Source: Candidatus Phytoplasma australasiaticum subsp. taiwanense (lineage in GTDB: Bacteria; Bacillota_I; Bacilli_A; Acholeplasmatales; Acholeplasmataceae). From it: a stretch of 64,000 nt of DNA. Positions 18,755 to 27,495 of this stretch are shown one piece after another. A program made the translations under genes and the position numbers. The stretch lies in assembly GCA_001307505.2 (NCBI GenBank), contig CP040925.1, positions 558,001 to 622,000 on the forward strand, given 5' to 3'. The number at the start of each line of letters is the position of its first letter. The stretch's first letter is position 1. The notes below the pieces were generated by a model. It did no database searches, was not told the origin of the DNA, and saw only the letters and a program-made list of their open reading frames with translations.

Positions 18755-20158
18755 ATGTCCAATAATCAAATAAAAAAAGACAAAAACAATAAAATATTTG
18801 GTTTTAAACCTATTTTTTTTGTAACATTACTTTGTGTATTAGGATTAAACATTTTTTGCATCCACAAATATCCAGACAAAATTAATAAATTTTATCATCC
18901 TTTGTTAACTCCTTTATTTTTAATAACTATGTTAGGAATTACTTTAAGTTATATAGGGTCAAAAGTACCTGTTTTAAATAAATTAGGTTTAGGATTTTTA
19001 CTTTGTATATTCATACCGTCTTATTTAGTTTTTAAAGGTTGGATACCGAGACAACTAGCTGAAAATATAGATAAAGGGTTCTTTAATAAACCTAATCAAA
19101 ATTTCGGAATAGGTATTAATTTTTCGCAATTTTTTATCACCATTGTTATAGCAGGAAGTCTTTTAAGTGTAGATCGTAACTTATTAAGAAGATCTTTAAT
19201 AAAATTCGTACCTTTAACAATTTTTAGTGTTTTCGTATGTGGTTTCGCTATTGGAGGATTAGGATATTTATTAAATTATAAATGTCCAAGTATATTTGCA
19301 AGTCGTAGTCAAGGTTCTATATGGGATGTAATATTTTTTGTATTTGTTCCTTTAACCAATGGAGGCACTAATTTAGGAATTAATGGTTTTGCTAATGGTA
19401 TTTATCAAGAAGCTTTTAAAACTGAAGCTTCAACTATTAGAACTGCTATCTTAGGACCTTTAGTTTTAGCCCGTACACTAAGTATTTTTATAGCAGGATT
19501 ACTCTACATCATTTTTGATAAAAGCAAATACAGTGGAAAAGGAAAATTAGAAAAATCTTCTACTCAATTAGATCAAATAAATCAAACAAAAACTACTAAA
19601 AATAGTGGCATAATAGATTTTAAAACAATAGGCATGGGATGGTTAATTATTTTTGCACTTTATTCAATAGGTAGCATGATAAATCAATTATTATTCGGTA
19701 AAATGGATCCTATGGTTTACATGATTATCTTATTATTGTTGATTAAAATATTTAACTTAATGTCTCAAGAAAATCAAAATGCTGTTACTCAATCTGGAAA
19801 ATTTATGACAGAAAATTTCACAAGCGCTGTATTAGTGGGTTTAGGATTAACTACAAATTTTGAACAATTAAAATCAACAATTTCAAATCCAAGTGTTTTA
19901 ATAACTGTATGCGCATCTTTATTAATAGCTACCTTGATTACATTCTTAATAGCGCCAAAATTAGGTTTTTATCCTTTAGAAACAGCTCTAACATCAGGAA
20001 TTTCTTCTTACAGCATTGGTGGAGCAGGCAATGTAGGAGTTATGACAATATCTCATAGAATGAATTTATTACCTTTCGCTATGATAGCTACCAGATTAAC
20101 AGGACCTTTAGTATATGTCATCGCAAATATAGCTTTCCGTAGTATATATATGGCATAA
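18755..20158 (+). CDS. 2-hydroxycarboxylate (malate/citrate) symporter, CitS/MleP family
   Basis: A 467-residue polytopic membrane protein. It shows the 2HCT-family pair of glycine-rich re-entrant-loop motifs: VPLTNGGTNLGINGFANG in the first half and SSYSIGGAGNVGVM in the second, each flanked by hydrophobic helices. The family imports malate, citrate or lactate with Na+ or H+. In phytoplasmas such a transporter is thought to supply malate as a carbon source, which fits the pyruvate dehydrogenase and PduL genes in this window. The ATG at 18755 has AAAGGGG 12 bases upstream. It is a single-gene unit closed by a strong terminator at 20219. Choice among malate, citrate and other acids is inferred. 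Confidence 0.88.
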   Translation: MSNNQIKKDKNNKIFGFKPIFFVTLLCVLGLNIFCIHKYPDKINKFYHPLLTPLFLITMLGITLSYIGSKVPVLNKLGLGFLLCIFIPSYLVFKGWIPRQLAENIDKGFFNKPNQNFGIGINFSQFFITIVIAGSLLSVDRNLLRRSLIKFVPLTIFSVFVCGFAIGGLGYLLNYKCPSIFASRSQGSIWDVIFFVFVPLTNGGTNLGINGFANGIYQEAFKTEASTIRTAILGPLVLARTLSIFIAGLLYIIFDKSKYSGKGKLEKSSTQLDQINQTKTTKNSGIIDFKTIGMGWLIIFALYSIGSMINQLLFGKMDPMVYMIILLLLIKIFNLMSQENQNAVTQSGKFMTENFTSAVLVGLGLTTNFEQLKSTISNPSVLITVCASLLIATLITFLIAPKLGFYPLETALTSGISSYSIGGAGNVGVMTISHRMNLLPFAMIATRLTGPLVYVIANIAFRSIYMA

Positions 20159-20218
20159 AATTCATTTTTATAAAAAATAAAAATTATTTTTTAGTTTAAA
20201 TTTAAATTTAAAATTAAT

Positions 20219-20258
20219 AAAGATCAACAATATATTAAAAGTTGATCTTTATTTTTTT
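20219..20258 (+). terminator. Rho-independent terminator of the symporter gene
   Basis: AAAGATCAAC (20219-20228) pairs perfectly with GTTGATCTTT (20241-20250), followed by A and seven T. It lies 60 bases after the symporter stop codon. Confidence 0.85.
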
Positions 20259-20319
20259 CTTCTATTAAATTCCCTAAATTACACTTAATGATTTATGTTA
20301 AAATTTATTGATTTTTATT

Positions 20320-20583
20320 TCAAACAATAACAACATAAATAGCATATATTACACAAAAAAATGCAACAATATTTTTAACAAAGATACGAAAACACAAACG
20401 ACACCATTTAAAAAATTGTTTTTTAAAATTAAACATATTATTACATAAGTTATAATAAATAAAATAAAAAGTAAAAAATATTAAATGCAACGAAGTAATT
20501 AAAATAAATAATTTTTTTTTTCTTTCGAAACATGTTTTTATAATTTGCAGTATTAAATATTTTTTTAACATAAAAAAGATCAT
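20320..20583 (-). CDS. Possible small membrane protein of unknown function
   Basis: An 87-codon frame rich in I, F, Y, K and C, with two or three hydrophobic stretches (LFILITSLHLIFFTFYFIYY and VAFFCVIYAIYVVIV). Upstream AGAATAGG lies close to the ATG, which is a marginal ribosome site. No family recognised. In DNA this A/T-rich a chance frame of this length is plausible, but it overlaps no other gene and is bounded on the left by the symporter terminator. Confidence 0.35.
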   Translation of the reverse strand: MIFFMLKKYLILQIIKTCFERKKKLFILITSLHLIFFTFYFIYYNLCNNMFNFKKQFFKWCRLCFRIFVKNIVAFFCVIYAIYVVIV

Positions 20584-20718
20584 AACCTATTCTTACAAAA
20601 TTATTTAAATTTAATTAAGTAGTTTTATATTTTTTAATCAAAATTAATATTATATATAACAAAATTAAAAAATGAATAATTTTATTTAACAAATACAAAA
20701 GGAGAATTGCAATTATAT

Positions 20719-21333
20719 ATGTTTTACTTATTAACCAATATTATAATCTGTATAATCTGTTATCTTATAGGCTCTATTCCTTTCGGTTTATTAATAGGTT
20801 TTTACCATAACAGAAAAATCAATTTATTAGGTTCTAAAAATATTGGGGCATCCAATGTTACAAGAATTTTAGGTTTTAAATACGGTTTATTAACTTTTTT
20901 ATTAGATTTTATGAAGGGATTTTTGCCTATTTTTATTTTTAAAAATTATAATTTAAGTTTATTTCCCAAAGAAAAAACAATAATATTAGGGGTGTGTGCT
21001 ATTTTAGGGCATATGTTTTCTATTTTTAATCATTTCCAAGGAGGAAAAGCTATAGCAACTTCTGTTGGAGTAATTGCAGGGATTCATTTTTGGAGTGGGG
21101 TTTTAGGTATTATGATTTTTGCAATCTTAGTCAAATTAACCGGTTATGCTTCTTTAGCTTCTTTAATTGCTACAATCATTACTAATATTAATTTATATAT
21201 AACGAAAACAAATTTATATAACTCTATAATGATGGCAATTATAACTGTTTTAATTTTCATAAAACATAAAAAAAATATTATTAATCTATACCAAGGTACA
21301 GAGAATAAATTTAATATTAAAAATAAAAAATAA
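20719..21333 (+). CDS. plsY: Acyl-phosphate:glycerol-3-phosphate acyltransferase PlsY
   Basis: A membrane acyltransferase of about 204 residues that makes lysophosphatidic acid from acyl phosphate and glycerol-3-phosphate, the first step of phospholipid synthesis. The three PlsY cytosolic motifs are visible: GSIPFGLLIG with GSKNIGASNVTRILG, LLDFMKGFLPI, and GHMFSIFNHFQGGKAIATS. About five hydrophobic segments are present. I prefer the ATG at 20719, 14 bases after AAAGGAG, to the in-frame TTG at 20707, which is only two bases from it. Length is typical. Confidence 0.95.
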   Translation: MFYLLTNIIICIICYLIGSIPFGLLIGFYHNRKINLLGSKNIGASNVTRILGFKYGLLTFLLDFMKGFLPIFIFKNYNLSLFPKEKTIILGVCAILGHMFSIFNHFQGGKAIATSVGVIAGIHFWSGVLGIMIFAILVKLTGYASLASLIATIITNINLYITKTNLYNSIMMAIITVLIFIKHKKNIINLYQGTENKFNIKNKK

Positions 21334-21374
21334 ATTTTAAATTAACAACAAATAATATATAAAATAACAAAAAA

Positions 21375-23597
21375 TCAAAAAAACGTCACAATATCACGAT
21401 CTGTTAAAGTATCAAAACGATCAAATATAATACGAGTATTTTTATCAAAATAATATTTTTTTAAAAAATCCAAATTTAAAGGCCAATTTTTATATTTTAA
21501 AGTTAAAAAAACACGATAAAAAATTTTTTTCTTTATAATTTGAAAAGAACGTTTAGCTATAGAAGGGCCTAAAACAATAGCTATATCAATTGACAAATTA
21601 TTCTGCAAAATAATCTTAATTTTATTAGCTATATCTTGAACTTTAACAATACTTGGATGCATAATTAAAATTTTACTTATCAAACCAAAAGGAGGATAAT
21701 CACTAATCTGACGTTCTTGTAAGATTGTTTCATAAAAAAATTCAAAATTATTATTTACAATAGAATCTAAAATATAATGATTAATATTATAAGTTTGTAT
21801 TATAATACGAGATTTTTTAGGCATATTATATATTAATTGTACTAAAAATTGAAAAGCTTTTTCTGAAGCTGTAAAATGATTTATATTTAATAATGCATCG
21901 AATAAAATAATTCCTAATAAACTCATCGGCCAAGAAATACTATTCTTAATTATCATTTTAGTACCTAAACAAATATCTATTTTATTATTATTCAAATTAG
22001 ATATAATATTTTCATACTCTTTCATATTTAACTTTCGAATGTTATCCGAATCTATACAATAAATACGAGATTCAGGTATCTTTTGTTTTACAAAATTTTC
22101 AACAGATAAAATACCCGAAAACATACTAGAAATAGTTTTTTGTTCGCACAAAGAACAATATTCAAGAAATTTTTCTTTATGACCACAAAAAGAACATTTT
22201 AATATTTTCAAATCAATATAATAATGTAAAATACAACTACAATTAGAGCATTTAGGAATATAACCACAATGTAAACACAAAACCAAACGTGAAAAACCTT
22301 TAATATTAATGAATAATAAACTTTTTAATTTTGATTTAATATTTTCCATTAATAATTCAGTTAAAGTCGACGATAAAGGGGATAAATTCCCTTCTTTTAA
22401 TTCTTCTTTCATATCAATTAATTGAATATCATATTTATTTTCATTATTTTGTAAATTTAACCAAATATATTCGCCTAGTATTTTAGCTCGATAATAACTT
22501 GTTAACGATGGAGATAAACTAGATAAAAGCAATGGTATTCGATTATAATTAGCTCTTACTTGAGCTAATTCTCTAACATCATAATAAGGCATTTTTATTT
22601 TTTCAATAAAAGATTCATGATGCTCATCATCTATTATAATAATCCCTAAATTTATAAAAGGAGTAAAAATAGCAATATTATTGCCTATAATCAAATCTGC
22701 ATTTAATTGTTGTAATTTAGAATTTTTAAAATTATTCTTAATACGGCCATGATTAACGAATATCGTAATATCAGGAAATTGTATTTTAATCTTTCTAACT
22801 AAATGTTCAATTAAAATGATTTCGGGCACCAAAATAAGAATTTGTTTTTTGTTAATTAAATTTTCTTGAATTAATTTATAATATATTTTTAATTTATCAG
22901 ACTCTAAAGAATAAATTAATAAATAATTTTTATATTGATCTAGTACAAATTTATTAAAAATATTTTGTTGCTGTATGGTTAAAGAAATTTTTAACATTTC
23001 TTTTTTCTCTGTGTTACTGGTTTGATCATTTAAATTAAAAAAATTATTTTCTATTATTTCTTGAGAAACTAAAGATTTAATATTATCATAAGACAATTGA
23101 GAAAGTTCTTTTTTTGGGACAATAGACATTTCAATAATTTTTTCTTTTTTTAATTTTCTTAAAAAGGAAATCTTAAAATTATTTTTAACGTTTAACAAAA
23201 AATTTTTTTCGGTTAAATACTGTTTTAATTCTAATGGCACCAAATCAGATTTTAAAATAGAAATTTTACGAACATAAGAAGTTAATAAATCTTTAGGCAA
23301 AACTGTTCTATAAACAGAAATTTTGGAATTGAAAGGGACTTTAAACAATTCATCCATTAATAAAAAAAATTCTTGATTTAGAAAAGGCACTAAATCAAGA
23401 ACTTCTATTATTTCTTTATTAGCAAATATACTACTTTCTTTAATAGCAAGAACATAACCCAAACGAACAGTATCTTTGAAAGGAATAATAACTCTAGTAC
23501 CTACTTGGACTAAATTTAACATATTTTTAGGAATTATATAATCAAAAGATGAAAAATAAGAATTCAAAGATAAATCTATTAAAATTTCAGCAATCAT
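21375..23597 (-). CDS. priA: Primosomal protein N' (PriA) with degenerate helicase motifs
   Basis: A 740-residue protein collinear with PriA, the replication-restart factor. The N-terminal DNA-binding region (FDYIIPKNM, GTRVIIPF) and the zinc module are intact, with all eight cysteines (CLHCGYIPKCSNC, then CSFCGHKEKFLEYCSLC). The ATPase motifs are not. Where PriA has GVTGSGKTE this protein has YSLESDKLK (about 229-237), keeping the lysine but losing the glycines and threonine. DEEH is DDEH, GTRSA is GNNIA, GSATPS is SSLSPS, and the arginine-rich QVAGRAGR is replaced by QLIYNMPKK. Helicase activity is therefore doubtful, while DNA binding and a scaffold role may remain. It is last in a nusA-infB-rbfA-priA series. 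No frameshift or stop is present, so it is not an ordinary pseudogene. Confidence 0.88.
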   Translation of the reverse strand: MIAEILIDLSLNSYFSSFDYIIPKNMLNLVQVGTRVIIPFKDTVRLGYVLAIKESSIFANKEIIEVLDLVPFLNQEFFLLMDELFKVPFNSKISVYRTVLPKDLLTSYVRKISILKSDLVPLELKQYLTEKNFLLNVKNNFKISFLRKLKKEKIIEMSIVPKKELSQLSYDNIKSLVSQEIIENNFFNLNDQTSNTEKKEMLKISLTIQQQNIFNKFVLDQYKNYLLIYSLESDKLKIYYKLIQENLINKKQILILVPEIILIEHLVRKIKIQFPDITIFVNHGRIKNNFKNSKLQQLNADLIIGNNIAIFTPFINLGIIIIDDEHHESFIEKIKMPYYDVRELAQVRANYNRIPLLLSSLSPSLTSYYRAKILGEYIWLNLQNNENKYDIQLIDMKEELKEGNLSPLSSTLTELLMENIKSKLKSLLFINIKGFSRLVLCLHCGYIPKCSNCSCILHYYIDLKILKCSFCGHKEKFLEYCSLCEQKTISSMFSGILSVENFVKQKIPESRIYCIDSDNIRKLNMKEYENIISNLNNNKIDICLGTKMIIKNSISWPMSLLGIILFDALLNINHFTASEKAFQFLVQLIYNMPKKSRIIIQTYNINHYILDSIVNNNFEFFYETILQERQISDYPPFGLISKILIMHPSIVKVQDIANKIKIILQNNLSIDIAIVLGPSIAKRSFQIIKKKIFYRVFLTLKYKNWPLNLDFLKKYYFDKNTRIIFDRFDTLTDRDIVTFF

Positions 23598-23671
23598 AAA
23601 AAGCCTCTAATAACTTAGAAAATTGAAATATAAATTTAAAAACATGTATATAAATATCTATTTAAAAACAT

Positions 23672-24022
23672 TTAGTTATTTAATTTATTTAATAATTCTT
23701 CTATACGTTGTCCATGTAAAAGTTCATAATCATATTCAAATATTAAATCAGGAATATAACGAATTTTTTTCCTTATTTTGTCAGCTAAATCTTGACGAAT
23801 AATTTTTTTATTTTTTTCTAAAGTATTCTTAGCTAAATTTAAAATTTCAGGTTTTTTTTCAATAATAGTATAAAAAATTTTAGCTATTGAACAATCTTTA
23901 GTAAGTTTAACGTCCGTAATACTAATAAAACCTATTTGTGAATTTTGAATCACTTTATTAACAATACTAACTAATTCTCTATGAATAATGCTTGACATTC
24001 TTTCTAAAATCAAATTACTCAT
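23672..24022 (-). CDS. rbfA: 30S ribosome-binding factor A
   Basis: A 116-residue KH-fold factor that binds 30S subunits and helps mature the 16S 5' end. Seen: the family start ILERMSSIIHRELVSIVNK, GFISITDVKLTKDCSIAKIFYT, and the closing IRKKIRYIPDLIFEYD. The length is typical. It overlaps the end of infB by eight bases, giving translational coupling. Confidence 0.93.
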   Translation of the reverse strand: MSNLILERMSSIIHRELVSIVNKVIQNSQIGFISITDVKLTKDCSIAKIFYTIIEKKPEILNLAKNTLEKNKKIIRQDLADKIRKKIRYIPDLIFEYDYELLHGQRIEELLNKLNN

Positions 24023-25820
24023 TAACTATTTCCTCCATTCGAGATGCCTCTATTATATCATCCATACGGAAATCATTAAAATTATCAAATACAATACCAC
24101 ATTCACTATCTGTTTTAGCATGATCAATATTATTTTTTAAATGTTTTAAAGAAACAATTTTGCCTTGATAAATTATTTTTTGTTGACGCTTAACTTGAAC
24201 AGAGGCGCCATTATAAATAACACCATTAATAACTCGACAACCAGCTATATTATTTTTATCACTTCTATAAAAAACCTGAATAACAACAGCTTTACCTGTA
24301 AATTTAAGTTGAAAAATAGGCTTGGATAAAGTTTTTAATTTTTTCGCGATATCTTCCACTAAGCGATATAAAATTTGATAACTTCTAACTTCAACTTTTA
24401 AATTATCAGCTAATTTTATTATATTCTGATCCACTAAATTATTAAAATTAATTATAATAGCTTGAAAAGTACTAGCTAACATAATATCATTATCCGTTAA
24501 AGCTCCGGTAGCTGTTTTAATAAAATTAATTTTAACTCCATGAAAATCTAAGTTTTTTAATGATTCTGTTATAACCTCAATCATACCTTGAGTATCTGTT
24601 TTTAAAATAAAATTTAATATTGAATGAGATACATTTTCCTGTAATAATTCTTCCATAAAATTTTGTTCTAAATTTTTTTGCAATTCTTGGTGTTTTTTTT
24701 CTTGAGATTTTTGTTGTCTTATCTCGATAATTTGTTTCGCTATTTTTTCATTAGTAGCAACCATTAATAAATCTCCAGCTTGTGGAACTTGTTTAAAACC
24801 ATAAATAACCACAGGTTGCGAAGGAAAACATTTTTGAATTTTTTCTTGAATGTCATTTTCTAAGGCTCTAACTTTACCATAAGCATGGCCAGCAACAACA
24901 ATATCTCCAATTTTTAAAATACCTTGATTAATTATAACAGTAGCTGCGGAACCTTTATTCTTAATCAAACTAGCTTCTAATACAGTACCCAATACATTTT
25001 GTTGAGCCTTAATTATCCTTGGACGTTTATTATTTACTAACAAAATAGTTTCTAATAAATTATCAATACCTTTAGTTTTTAATGCAGATATTTCAATATA
25101 AAAAGTATCTCCACCCCATTCTTTAGGAATTAAATTATATTCAGATAATTCTGACATAATACGTTCTTTCTGGTTAGGGATTTTGTCTATTTTATTAAGA
25201 GCTATAATAATATCAACTTTCGCTTTTTGAGCATGTTTAACAGATTCTAAAGTTTGAGCTTTAACGCCATCATCACAAGCTACAACTAAAACGCAAATAT
25301 CAGTAATTTGAGCTCCTCGACTGCGCATTTTTGTAAAAGCTTCATGACCCGGACTATCTATAAAAGTAATTTTTTTACCATTATAAACCACTTCATAAGC
25401 ACCAATTTTTTGAGTAATGCCTCCCGCTTCTTGATCGACAACACGTGTTTTACGAATAACATCTAATAAAGTGGTTTTACCATGATCTACATGGCCCATT
25501 ATTGTAACAATAGGAGAACGAGTTATTAAATCTTTCGTTGGTACTTGAGATATAAATTCTTCATTAACTATACAATCATCGATAATATTAATATTGAACT
25601 TTAAACCTAATAACTCAATTAAATCTCTTGTTAAACATTGATGCACTTTATTTTTTATCCCTAATTTTGTAAGCGCCCCTATTAAAAATTTTTCTGAAAT
25701 TTTCCAAATTTCAGCCAATTCTTTAATAGTATGATTAGGATTATAAATATAATCACTTGTAAGTAAATTACCAGATTTATCACCTTGTTGATGATCTTCT
25801 TTTTTCTTTTTATTTTGCAT
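24015..25820 (-). CDS. infB: Translation initiation factor IF-2
   Basis: A 601-residue GTPase that brings initiator tRNA to the 30S subunit. Seen: an N-terminal IF2 domain (TIKELAEIWKISEKFLIGAL), G1 GHVDHGKTTLLD, DSPGHEAFTKMRSRGA (G3), NKIDK (G4), domain II, and the C-terminal tRNA-binding region around GCRVINGVIYNGASV. The long variable N-terminal extension of larger bacterial IF-2 is missing, as in other reduced genomes. The ATG at 25820 is preceded by an AAAGGAG-type site. It is flanked by nusA upstream and rbfA downstream, but the ylxR and L7Ae-type genes usual between nusA and infB are absent. Confidence 0.97.
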   Translation of the reverse strand: MQNKKKKEDHQQGDKSGNLLTSDYIYNPNHTIKELAEIWKISEKFLIGALTKLGIKNKVHQCLTRDLIELLGLKFNINIIDDCIVNEEFISQVPTKDLITRSPIVTIMGHVDHGKTTLLDVIRKTRVVDQEAGGITQKIGAYEVVYNGKKITFIDSPGHEAFTKMRSRGAQITDICVLVVACDDGVKAQTLESVKHAQKAKVDIIIALNKIDKIPNQKERIMSELSEYNLIPKEWGGDTFYIEISALKTKGIDNLLETILLVNNKRPRIIKAQQNVLGTVLEASLIKNKGSAATVIINQGILKIGDIVVAGHAYGKVRALENDIQEKIQKCFPSQPVVIYGFKQVPQAGDLLMVATNEKIAKQIIEIRQQKSQEKKHQELQKNLEQNFMEELLQENVSHSILNFILKTDTQGMIEVITESLKNLDFHGVKINFIKTATGALTDNDIMLASTFQAIIINFNNLVDQNIIKLADNLKVEVRSYQILYRLVEDIAKKLKTLSKPIFQLKFTGKAVVIQVFYRSDKNNIAGCRVINGVIYNGASVQVKRQQKIIYQGKIVSLKHLKNNIDHAKTDSECGIVFDNFNDFRMDDIIEASRMEEIVNE

Positions 25821-26024
25821 ATAATTATTTTTTCTCCTTTAGATATTTATATTTAACGAATTTTTATATATTAACCGTACATCTATAAGTTAATTATAAA
25901 AAAGATAAATTTTACTTTAAAATTAACAAGATAAATAACAGATATAAATTATAAAAATACTTTTTTAATATCAAATCTCAATAAAATCGGAATTAACAAA
26001 AAATTTTATCAAAAAATAAAAAGA

Positions 26025-27080
26025 CTAACGTTCTTCATTAGTTTTAATTTCTATTTGCCATTTAGTAACCTGAATAGCTAATCTAAGATTTTGCCCTAAT
26101 TTACCAATAGCTAAAGCGACTTGATCAGCTGCTACAAAAACCAAAGCATTTTTGTTATCAAAATCTAAATTTATTTGATCTACTTGAGCCGGTTTTAAAG
26201 CATTAATTATCAATTTTTCCGCATCTAAGCTCCATTTAAATAAATCTATTTTTTCACCTCTTAAAATATTTAAAATATTTTTAATTCTATGACCTTGCGC
26301 ACCAATACAAGCGCCAATAGGATCTACTTGTTTACTATTAGATAATAATCCAAGTTTAACTCGACTAGAAGGAATACGAGCAATAGCCATAATTTGAACA
26401 ATACCATCTTTAATTTCCGGAATAAAATATTTAAATAATTCGATAATAAATTGATTATTAACACGACTAACTGAAATTTGAAGATGTTTAGGCGTAGTAT
26501 TGTGAACCCCTGTAATTAAAACAAAAATCTTTTCACCGATATAAAAATTATCATTAGACATTAAATCTTTTTTAAATATAAAAGTCTTAAATTTTTTTTC
26601 TAATTCTAAAACAAAAAATTTTAATTTTTCTTCAATTACTTCAGCAATCATTAATTTATTTTCATATTTTTTAAAAAAATTAAAAATATTTTCTCTTTGA
26701 AATTTTAATAATTCTTCATTAAATTTATTTTTAAAATCCCGACTACCATAAAAATTAAAATCTTTTTTAGGATCCACTTCAATTTCTAAAATTTCACCTA
26801 CCTCAACAGAAGGATTAATTTCTTTAGCTTTTTTTAAAGTAATACAATCTTGTTCTTTATTAACAGAAAAATCACATTTTTCATCGACAACTATATATTG
26901 TTTATACAAATTCATTTTATCATAATTCGGTTCAAAACAAACTCGACATTTTTTTAGTTTAAAAGTTTTTTTACAACCAGATATTAAAGCTTTCTCTAAA
27001 GCATTAACTACTTGATCGAAAGTTATTTCATATTCTTGTGCTATTTGTTCAATATGTTTTAAAAAATTTTTATTTTGCAA
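26025..27080 (-). CDS. nusA: Transcription termination/antitermination factor NusA
   Basis: A 351-residue NusA with an N-terminal RNA-polymerase-binding domain (EITFDQVVNALEKALISGCKK), an S1 region and two KH domains. DPIGACIGAQGHRIKNIL is the diagnostic KH motif, and IAIGKLGQNLRLAIQVTKW ends the second KH. There is no C-terminal acidic repeat, as usual for Gram-positives. It controls pausing, termination and coupling with translation. It heads the nusA-infB-rbfA-priA series; 204 bases separate it from infB. Confidence 0.95.
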   Translation of the reverse strand: MQNKNFLKHIEQIAQEYEITFDQVVNALEKALISGCKKTFKLKKCRVCFEPNYDKMNLYKQYIVVDEKCDFSVNKEQDCITLKKAKEINPSVEVGEILEIEVDPKKDFNFYGSRDFKNKFNEELLKFQRENIFNFFKKYENKLMIAEVIEEKLKFFVLELEKKFKTFIFKKDLMSNDNFYIGEKIFVLITGVHNTTPKHLQISVSRVNNQFIIELFKYFIPEIKDGIVQIMAIARIPSSRVKLGLLSNSKQVDPIGACIGAQGHRIKNILNILRGEKIDLFKWSLDAEKLIINALKPAQVDQINLDFDNKNALVFVAADQVALAIGKLGQNLRLAIQVTKWQIEIKTNEER

Positions 27081-27139
27081 ATAAATTACCTCTTCCCATA
27101 GAAATATAATTCAGATTATCAATTTTTTTATGATTTTAA

Positions 27140-27173
27140 AATTAAAAAAGTGGTTATTTAAAAAACCACTTTT
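27140..27173 (-). terminator. Terminator downstream of fakA/tRNA-Leu
   Basis: AAAAGTGGTT (27146-27155) pairs with AACCACTTTT (27164-27173). On the minus strand the stem runs into TTTTTTAATTTT. It would end the leftward fakA/tRNA-Leu transcript before nusA. Confidence 0.7.
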
Positions 27174-27366
27174 AAAAAAACTAACTCAATGACATAATAA
27201 TTAAAAATTATGTAAATTAAGTTAAGTTAATGAAAGTTAAATATTTAATTTTTATAATTTTTCAAAAATTATAATATAACGTAGTTTATCATATTAAATA
27301 AATTAAAAAACTAAAATATATATAAAATTTTAAATAAAATTTTTTAAAAAAATTAAAAAAATTAAA

Positions 27367-27453
27367 TGGTACGGATAATGAGATTCGAACTCACAAGAGA
27401 AAATTTCTCACATGCCCCTCAAACATGCGCGTCTACCATTCCGCCATATCCGC
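27367..27453 (-). tRNA. tRNA-Leu (anticodon GAG)
   Basis: Minus-strand cloverleaf. Acceptor GCGGATA pairs with TATCCGT (one G-U at 1:72). The D-arm is GGCGGAATGGTAGACGC. The anticodon stem CATGT/GCATG carries loop TTGAGGG with anticodon GAG, followed by a long class-II variable arm (GAGAAATTTTCTC) and a T-arm with GTTCGAATC. The 3' CCA is encoded. The long variable arm and the loop identify a leucine tRNA reading CUY codons. Confidence 0.95.
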
Positions 27454-27495
27454 ATTAAAATATCTTTTTTAAGCAAAGATATTTTTTTTAATAAA

